In this document: piece after piece, positions 1 to 5,497 of the stretch
Layout: the number at the start of each line of letters is the position of its first letter
How positions within the stretch are numbered: the stretch's first letter is position 1
Origin: Pseudomonadota bacterium
GTDB taxonomy: Bacteria > Pseudomonadota > Gammaproteobacteria > Burkholderiales > Burkholderiaceae_C
Length of the DNA: 5,497 nucleotides
Assembly: GCA_023396625.1 (NCBI GenBank)
Contig: JAEWVY010000242.1
Location: forward strand, 1 to 5,497
Direction of reading: 5' to 3'
Made by a program: the position numbers and the translations under genes
Notes under the pieces: generated by a model
Database searches by the model: none
What the model was told of the DNA's origin: nothing
Seen by the model: the letters and a program-made list of their open reading frames with translations, nothing else

Positions 1-1
1 G

Positions 2-217
2 CCCACGCTGATCCAGTGGGGCGACACCCACCCGGCCGACACCCTGCCCGCCAGCGGCGTGGCCCTGCAGTCCCTGACCCTGCGGCACCCCCGGGCGGCG
101 GCCCTGCAAGCGGCCTGCGACAGCCTCGGCTTCGACCGGCTGGCCGTGTCTCCGGGCCCGCCGGGCCTGAGCGCCCGGCTGCAGACCCCCCGGGGCGAAA
201 TCGAGCTTCACACATGA
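2..217 (+). CDS. Glyoxalase-like (VOC superfamily) protein, C-terminal part, cut by window start
   Basis: Only the last 71 residues are visible, and the gene begins before the window. The fragment opens with PTLIQWGDTHPADTLP, then a GVAL..LTLRHP strand segment, a short helix ending in LGF, and finishes with a TPRGEIEL strand. This order (LIQW, HPA, LP, G, then the second half-module ending in P-G-x-I-x-L) resembles the Glyoxalase-like domain family within the VOC fold, whose members are often uncharacterised cytoplasmic metal-site proteins. No substrate can be read from this piece. The stop TGA (215-217) overlaps the ATG of the next gene in ATGA, so the two are probably co-transcribed and translationally coupled. 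Codon use is strongly GC at third positions, like its neighbours. Family assignment is from pattern memory; the catalytic half is not in the window. Confidence 0.75.
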   Translation, partial: PTLIQWGDTHPADTLPASGVALQSLTLRHPRAAALQAACDSLGFDRLAVSPGPPGLSARLQTPRGEIELHT

Positions 218-1218
218 TGCGCCTGCCCTCACTGCCCGACATCGAAGCCGCCGCGGAGGTGGTCTACCGCGCGTTCCAGGCCACGCCCCAGTACCGGTGG
301 GATCAGCTCGGCGCGCGCCTGGGCACCGACTGCTGGGTCAAACACGAGAACCACACGCCCGTGGGCGCGTTCAAGATCCGCGGCGGACTGACCTATTTCG
401 ACCAGCTGGCGCGGCGCGGCGCGCTGCCGCGCGAAGTCCTCAGCGCCACCCGCGGCAACCACGGTCAGAGCATCGGCTGGGCCGCGCGCGCCCATGGCGT
501 GGCCTGCACCATCGTCGTGCCGCGCGGCAATTCGGTCGAAAAGAACGCCGCCATGCGCGCGCTCGGCGTCACGCTGATCGAGCATGGCGACGATTTCCAG
601 GCCGCCCGCGAACACGCGCAGCACCTGGCGGACACCCGCGGCGCGCACATGGTGCCCAGCTTCCACCAGGATCTGCTCAGCGGCGTCAGCACCTATTGGT
701 GGGAATTCTTCCGGGCCGTGCCGAATCTCGACGTGGCCTATGTGCCCATCGGCCTGGGCTCGGGCGCCTGTTCGGCGATCGCCGCCAAGCTGGCGCTGAA
801 CCATCCGGTGCGCCTCGTCGGCGTGGTCAGCCGCCTGGCCACCACCTATGCCGACTCGCTGGCCGCCGGCCGGGTGGTCGAGGCACCGGTCAGCACCCGG
901 CTGGCCGACGGCATCGCGGTGCGCGTGGCCGACGCCGATGCCCTGGCCGTGCTGATGCGGCACCTGGACCACGTCGTCCAGGTCAGCGACGCCGAGGTCG
1001 CCCAGGCCATGCGCGACCTCTACATCGCCACCCACAACGTGGCCGAGGGCGCCGGCGCGGCCAGCTTCGCCGCCGCGATGCAGGAACGCGACGCCCTGCG
1101 GGGCCAGGTCGTCGGCACCACCCTGTGCGGTGGCAACGTGGACGCGCCGGTCTTCGCGCAGGTGCTGAACGCGGACATCAGCCTGCCGGACGATCCCGCG
1201 CCAGCCGCAGGCCGGTGA
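214..1218 (+). CDS. Threonine dehydratase-family PLP enzyme (fold type II), 334 aa
   Basis: Likely a cytoplasmic PLP-dependent ammonia-lyase that deaminates L-threonine (or L-serine or a related hydroxy amino acid) to a 2-oxo acid. Visible motifs: the PLP-lysine segment TPVGAFKIRGG with K54; the asparagine loop SATRGNHGQ at 77-85; the phosphate-binding loop GLGSG at 180-184, in the place where many relatives have a run of glycines; VAEGAGAA at 277-284; and CGGN at 305-308, where C305 takes the position of the residue facing the pyridine nitrogen (often Ser). There is no C-terminal ACT-type regulatory domain, so this is the short, catabolic-like form rather than the long biosynthetic IlvA form. 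The start at 214 gives a 4-base ATGA overlap with the upstream VOC gene; a second ATG follows at 217. An in-frame upstream extension to 16 lies over the VOC gene and is rejected. The 3' end overlaps convergent egtB by 41 bases. The exact substrate is uncertain; 3-hydroxyaspartate is an alternative. Confidence 0.9.
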   Translation: MMRLPSLPDIEAAAEVVYRAFQATPQYRWDQLGARLGTDCWVKHENHTPVGAFKIRGGLTYFDQLARRGALPREVLSATRGNHGQSIGWAARAHGVACTIVVPRGNSVEKNAAMRALGVTLIEHGDDFQAAREHAQHLADTRGAHMVPSFHQDLLSGVSTYWWEFFRAVPNLDVAYVPIGLGSGACSAIAAKLALNHPVRLVGVVSRLATTYADSLAAGRVVEAPVSTRLADGIAVRVADADALAVLMRHLDHVVQVSDAEVAQAMRDLYIATHNVAEGAGAASFAAAMQERDALRGQVVGTTLCGGNVDAPVFAQVLNADISLPDDPAPAAGR

Positions 1219-2509
1219 ACTGCCAGCACGCATCGGCCGGGAAAAAATTGCGGTAGCTGGCGCGGATGTGGTCCGCAGGCGTCGCGCACGAGCCGCCGCG
1301 CAGCACGTACTGGTTGCACATGAACTTGCCGTTGTATTCACCCACGGCGCCAGCCCAGGGCCGGTAGCCGGGGTAGGCGCCGTAGGCGCTCGACGTCCAC
1401 TCCCAGACGTCGCCGAAGACCTGTCGCAGACCCTCCGCCGCCCCGGCCGATGCGGGCCAGGCCCGGGGGTGGAACACCTCGGTCTCCGCGAGATTGGCCT
1501 CGCCGGTGCGAACCACCGATCCCGCGGTGGTCACCGCATGCTCCCACTCGGCCTCGGTGGGCAGGCGCGCGCCGGCCCAGCGCGCATAGGCCTCGGCCTC
1601 GAAATAGCTCAGATGCGCCACCGGCGTGGCTGGCGCCAGCGGCACGAGCCCCTGCAGCGTGAAGACCTGCCAGCCGTCCACCCCTTGCGCGCCGCCGCGC
1701 CGCCAGTACAGGGGCGCCTGCCGTTGCCCCGACTGCACCCAGTCCCAGCCCGCCGAGAGCCACCACTGCGGGTCGCCGTAGCCGCCCGCGGCCACGAAGG
1801 CCGCGAATTCGCCCTGGGTCACGAGCCGGCTGGCCAGCTCGAACGGCGCCAGCCAGACCGCATGGCGCGGCGTTTCGTTGTCGAACGCAAACCCGGCCCC
1901 CGCATGGCCGACTTCGACCCGCCCGCCGTCGAACCCGACCCATGCCGCGGGCGCCGGGCCCGCGGCCTCACCTGCCGCCCCGGCAGCGGGAGGCGCCTGG
2001 TAGGCCGGAGCCAGCGGGTTGCACGACAGCACGTGCTTGATGTCGGTCAGCAGCAGCTCCTGGTGCTGTTGCTCGTGCTGCAAACCCAGCTCCACCAGCA
2101 CAGCCCGTTCGGTGTCCACCGGGCCGGCCAGCAGCCGGTCCATGCGCGCGTCCACCTGCGCCCGCCATGCCAACACCTCGGCCAGCGCCGGCCGCGAAAT
2201 CAGTCCCCGCTGCGCGCGCGGATGCCTGTCGCCCACCGCGTGGTAGTAGCTGTTGAACAACACGCGGAATGCCGGATTGAACGGCTCGAACGCGGGCTCG
2301 AAGCGTTCGAGCACAAAGGTCTCGAAGAACCAGGTCACGTGCGCCAGATGCCACTTGGTCGGGCTGACGTCGGGCATGGATTGGATCTGCGCGTCCTCCG
2401 GGCTCAGCGGCGCGGCGAGTGCGGTGGTCCGGGCACGCACCCGGGCGTAGCGGGCGCGCAGGTCGCCGTCGCCCGTGCACGGCAGGGGGGTCTTGTCGGA
2501 AGCTTGCAT
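1178..2509 (-). CDS. egtB: Ergothioneine biosynthesis protein EgtB (iron-dependent sulfoxide synthase), 443 aa
   Basis: EgtB is a cytoplasmic non-haem iron enzyme that joins hercynine to the thiol of cysteine or gamma-glutamylcysteine with O2, forming the sulfoxide precursor of ergothioneine. The N-terminal DinB-like domain (about 15-165) has KWHLAHVTWFFE at 52-63 and LQHEQQHQE at 143-151. H57, H145 and H149 are the likely iron ligands. A linker rich in Ala and Pro (about 168-190) leads to the formylglycine-generating-enzyme-like domain (about 191-440), with LPTEAEWEHA at 316-325, FGDVWEWTSS at 365-374, YVLRGGSCATP at 401-411 and a FTGLRLARD ending at 431-439. NSYYHAVG at 86-93 resembles EgtB forms that use cysteine. 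I chose the ATG at 2509 because family similarity begins just after it; the in-frame ATG at 2623 adds 38 residues with no family character and crosses into the neighbouring gene. No clear Shine-Dalgarno is seen. egtD is not adjacent. It is convergent with the dehydratase and divergent from the phosphatase. Confidence 0.96.
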   Translation of the reverse strand: MQASDKTPLPCTGDGDLRARYARVRARTTALAAPLSPEDAQIQSMPDVSPTKWHLAHVTWFFETFVLERFEPAFEPFNPAFRVLFNSYYHAVGDRHPRAQRGLISRPALAEVLAWRAQVDARMDRLLAGPVDTERAVLVELGLQHEQQHQELLLTDIKHVLSCNPLAPAYQAPPAAGAAGEAAGPAPAAWVGFDGGRVEVGHAGAGFAFDNETPRHAVWLAPFELASRLVTQGEFAAFVAAGGYGDPQWWLSAGWDWVQSGQRQAPLYWRRGGAQGVDGWQVFTLQGLVPLAPATPVAHLSYFEAEAYARWAGARLPTEAEWEHAVTTAGSVVRTGEANLAETEVFHPRAWPASAGAAEGLRQVFGDVWEWTSSAYGAYPGYRPWAGAVGEYNGKFMCNQYVLRGGSCATPADHIRASYRNFFPADACWQFTGLRLARDRPAG

Positions 2510-2515
2510 GGCGCC

Positions 2516-2524
2516 ATTCAAGCA
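2516..2524 (-). promoter_or_regulatory. Possible extended -10 element for egtB
   Basis: Read on the minus strand, these bases are TGCTTGAAT, that is TGn followed by a hexamer matching the TATAAT consensus at four of six positions. It lies exactly six bases (GGCGCC) before the chosen egtB ATG, so transcription from it would begin at or next to the start codon. I see no matching -35 hexamer at 16-18 bases upstream, so this is only a weak candidate. The whole divergent spacer (2510-2621) is otherwise GC-rich, and I see no operator or clear promoter for the phosphatase gene in it. Confidence 0.22.
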
Positions 2525-2621
2525 CAGCGGCGGCCCGCCGTCCCGCCACACGCCCGCGCGGACCGGCCCGGCGGTCGCGCCGGCGACAAAACGACGCGTC
2601 CGCTTCGATGAACATCGCTCC

Positions 2622-3290
2622 ATGGGAACGCTTTATCTCGTGCGCCACGGCCAGGCCTCGTTTGGCGCGGACGACTATGACCAGCTCAGCGAACTCGGCT
2701 GGCGGCAAAGCCTGCGGCTGGGCCAGCACCTGGCGCACCGAGGCCTGAAATTCGACGCCGTGCTCACCGGCACGCTGCGCCGCCACGCCCAGACCTGGGC
2801 CGGCATCGCCGAGGGCGCCGGCCTGAACCTGCAGCCCGTCGTGTGGCCCGGCCTCGACGAATACGACAGCCACGCGCTGATTGCCGCCATTCACCCCCAG
2901 CCGCTGGAAGCACCCGACACCCCCGAACGCTACCGCCACCATTTCCGCCTGCTGCGCCATGGCCTGGCGCAATGGATGGCCGGCGCGACACAGCCTCGGG
3001 GCATGCCCAGCTACGCGGCGTTTGCGCAGGGCGTCACCCAGGCGCTGGACCACGTGCGGCGTGACCATGTCGGCCACGTGCTGCTCGTCTCCAGCGGCGG
3101 CCCGATCGCCACCGCGGTCGGACAGGTGCTGGGCATGCCGCCCGAACACACCATCGAACTCAACCTGCGCATCCGAAACAGCGCGCTCACCGAGTTCGCG
3201 TTCAACCCCAAGCGCCACGCACTGCTGACCTTCAACACCCTGCCGCACCTGGACCCCCGGGACGACGCCGACTGGATCACCTTCGCCTGA
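2622..3290 (+). CDS. Histidine phosphatase superfamily protein (phosphoglycerate mutase-like), 222 aa
   Basis: The protein opens with MGTLYLVRHGQASFG, the hallmark RHG motif with the nucleophilic H9 next to R8. The second phosphate-pocket arginine is probably R54 in TGTLRRHAQT (49-58), and the acidic residue is probably E80 in GLDEYD (77-82). The strand that normally reads VSHGG before the last helix is VLLVSSGGPI at 153-162, so S158 sits where the second catalytic histidine is expected. The 222-residue length is normal for a single-domain cytosolic member. Such proteins act on small phosphomonoesters or phosphoproteins; no substrate can be assigned. The start at 2622 places the RHG motif at the N-terminus as usual; an upstream in-frame ATG at 2475 would overlap egtB and is rejected. 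No good Shine-Dalgarno is visible. It is divergent from egtB and 53 bases before the sigma-54 regulator on the same strand. The family is firm; activity is uncertain because of S158. Confidence 0.92.
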   Translation: MGTLYLVRHGQASFGADDYDQLSELGWRQSLRLGQHLAHRGLKFDAVLTGTLRRHAQTWAGIAEGAGLNLQPVVWPGLDEYDSHALIAAIHPQPLEAPDTPERYRHHFRLLRHGLAQWMAGATQPRGMPSYAAFAQGVTQALDHVRRDHVGHVLLVSSGGPIATAVGQVLGMPPEHTIELNLRIRNSALTEFAFNPKRHALLTFNTLPHLDPRDDADWITFA

Positions 3291-3302
3291 TCGCCCGGGC
3301 TC

Positions 3303-3321
3303 CGCCCGCGCCTGGCGGGCG
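3303..3321 (+). other. Perfect GC hairpin between phosphatase and regulator genes
   Basis: The stem CGCCCGC (3303-3309) pairs perfectly with GCGGGCG (3315-3321) around a five-base loop GCCTG. It begins 13 bases after the phosphatase stop codon and ends 22 bases before the regulator start codon. There is no run of T after the stem, so it is not a standard intrinsic terminator on the plus strand. It could stabilise the 3' end of the phosphatase transcript, weaken read-through, or be a chance product of the GC-rich sequence. Confidence 0.35.
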
Positions 3322-3343
3322 CGGAACTTGCTGCGCCGCGGGC

Positions 3344-4969
<1,626 letters not shown>

Positions 4970-5020
4970 GGCCTGGCGACACCGCCTCGGTCCATCCGCC
5001 ACGCGCACCAAACCGTCGGC

Positions 5021-5050
5021 TTGCCAGCGCGTGGCCGGCGCTTCTACACT
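5021..5050 (+). promoter_or_regulatory. Sigma-70-type promoter upstream of the 5057 gene
   Basis: The -35 hexamer TTGCCA (5021-5026) matches TTGACA at five of six positions. The -10 hexamer TACACT (5045-5050) matches TATAAT at four of six, including the invariant first T, second A and last T. The spacer is 18 bases. This is the best promoter-like element seen between genes in the window. The ATG of the next gene begins only seven bases after the -10, so transcription would start at or beside the start codon and give a leaderless mRNA. A small inverted repeat (GCCA 5023-5026, TGGC 5032-5035) overlaps the -35 and spacer and might be part of an operator, although it is short enough to be chance. 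Confidence 0.55.
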
Positions 5051-5056
5051 GGCGCC

Positions 5057-5497
5057 ATGTCCGCGATCCGGCTGCACCTCTCCACCCCCGCCGCATGGCA
5101 TGCGGCGCCGCTGCGGAGAATCCTGCCCGCGATCTTCACCGCCAGCGTCTCGGCATGCGCCCACGCGTCCCCGTTCGCGCACGACATGCAACTCGCGCAC
5201 GAGCGCGGTGACGAAGGCTTCCTCTACATGGCGCACCCGCCGTCAGGAAAATGGATCGGGCGCGAATGCCAGTTGCGGGTTCCCGCACAACGCCCGCTGC
5301 CCGAACCGCTCGCTCCCGATCGCGCAGACCCGCTGCTCTCGGTGCTGGTCTTCGGCAGCGTCAGCGCGGCATCGGCAAGCATCGTCGGCGGCGTGCGCAA
5401 CGTCCAGGTTTTTCAGAACTGGCGCTGGTGGTGGATCAATATGCCGGTGGACGACGGCGAGCTGCGCCGGCCGCCGCGCCTGGGCGTGCAGGTGTTC
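5057..5497 (+). CDS. Unrecognised, probably exported protein, N-terminal 147 aa, cut by window end
   Basis: The reading frame is open from the ATG at 5057 to the end of the window, with mostly G/C third positions, supporting real coding. I do not recognise the family. The N-terminus looks like an export signal: a basic stretch ending in R20-R21, a hydrophobic segment (about 22-33, ILPAIFTASVSA), then C34. V31-S32-A33-C34 fits a loose lipobox, and A35-H36-A37 before S38 would also fit ordinary signal peptidase cleavage, so a lipoprotein or a periplasmic protein are both possible. The remaining part has a short basic/aromatic stretch (SGKWIGRECQLRVP, 63-76), a Pro-rich stretch (76-92), a small-residue stretch FGSVSAASASIVGG (99-112) and a tryptophan cluster NWRWWW (121-126). 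No Shine-Dalgarno is seen before the ATG, which agrees with the leaderless-type promoter upstream. A perfect 8-bp inverted repeat lies within codons 11-17. Its own promoter suggests it is not an extension of the regulator operon. Confidence 0.7.
   Translation, partial: MSAIRLHLSTPAAWHAAPLRRILPAIFTASVSACAHASPFAHDMQLAHERGDEGFLYMAHPPSGKWIGRECQLRVPAQRPLPEPLAPDRADPLLSVLVFGSVSAASASIVGGVRNVQVFQNWRWWWINMPVDDGELRRPPRLGVQVF
5089..5107. repeat. Perfect 8-bp inverted repeat inside the 5' end of the 5057 gene
   Basis: CGCCGCAT (5089-5096) and ATGCGGCG (5100-5107) are exact reverse complements separated by three bases (GGC). The repeat lies 32 bases after the A of the start codon and about 39 bases after the -10 element. 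It could form a hairpin in the mRNA near the start codon or serve as a binding site for a dimeric repressor just downstream of the promoter. In such GC-rich DNA a chance origin is possible. Confidence 0.4.

Noticed and set aside
1242..1247. Run of six A (six T on the minus strand) as a terminator or slippage site
   Set aside because: It encodes conserved Asn-Phe-Phe codons of EgtB, and the reading frame continues normally on both sides with the expected C-terminal motif.
2251..2262. TGTTGAACAACA, near-symmetrical sequence resembling a regulator site
   Set aside because: It lies inside egtB and encodes part of the conserved FNSYY segment; its spacing does not match TGT-N10-ACA enhancer sites.
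1268..2611. Open frame of 447 codons on the plus strand, opposite egtB
   Set aside because: It is a shadow of egtB: no recognisable motif, an Arg/Pro/Ala-rich product, and it crosses the egtB start region.
2510..2623. Longer egtB starting at 2623, and longer phosphatase starting at 2475
   Set aside because: Both extensions are family-atypical, Arg/Pro/Gly-rich and overlap the opposite gene. Domain similarity begins at the inner ATG in both cases.

Overview
The window is very GC-rich, with strong G/C preference at third codon positions and tightly packed genes. The proteins (an EgtB of the HLAH/NSYY type, a 'GLGSG' threonine dehydratase, a short histidine phosphatase, a NifA-like GAF/AAA+/Fis regulator) look like those of Betaproteobacteria, most likely Burkholderiales and probably Comamonadaceae. 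That placement is an inference from remembered protein families, not from a search. I see no phage, insertion sequence, CRISPR array, tRNA or rRNA.

Layout: (1) 2-217 (+) is the 3' end of a glyoxalase-like (VOC) protein. Its stop codon overlaps the start of (2) a PLP-dependent threonine dehydratase-family gene (214-1218, +). (3) egtB, the ergothioneine sulfoxide synthase, runs in the opposite direction (1178-2509, -), and its last 41 bases overlap the end of the dehydratase gene. (4) After a 112-base divergent spacer comes a histidine phosphatase-family gene (2622-3290, +). (5) It is followed 53 bases later by a sigma-54-dependent regulator (3344-4969, +). (6) After an 87-base gap holding a good sigma-70-type promoter, a gene for an unrecognised, probably exported protein starts at 5057 (+) and runs off the window end.

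The genes do not form one obvious pathway. The VOC protein and dehydratase are probably translationally coupled. EgtB would make the sulfoxide intermediate of ergothioneine, but its partner EgtD (hercynine synthesis) is not next to it here. The regulator would need sigma-54 promoters to act on, and I found no convincing one in the window.

Overall this looks like an ordinary chromosomal region. The points most worth a second look are the missing second catalytic histidine in the phosphatase, the promoter that would give a leaderless mRNA for the last gene, a perfect 8-bp inverted repeat just inside that unrecognised gene, and the 41-base convergent overlap of egtB with the dehydratase gene. 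I did not find evidence for a new multi-gene system.
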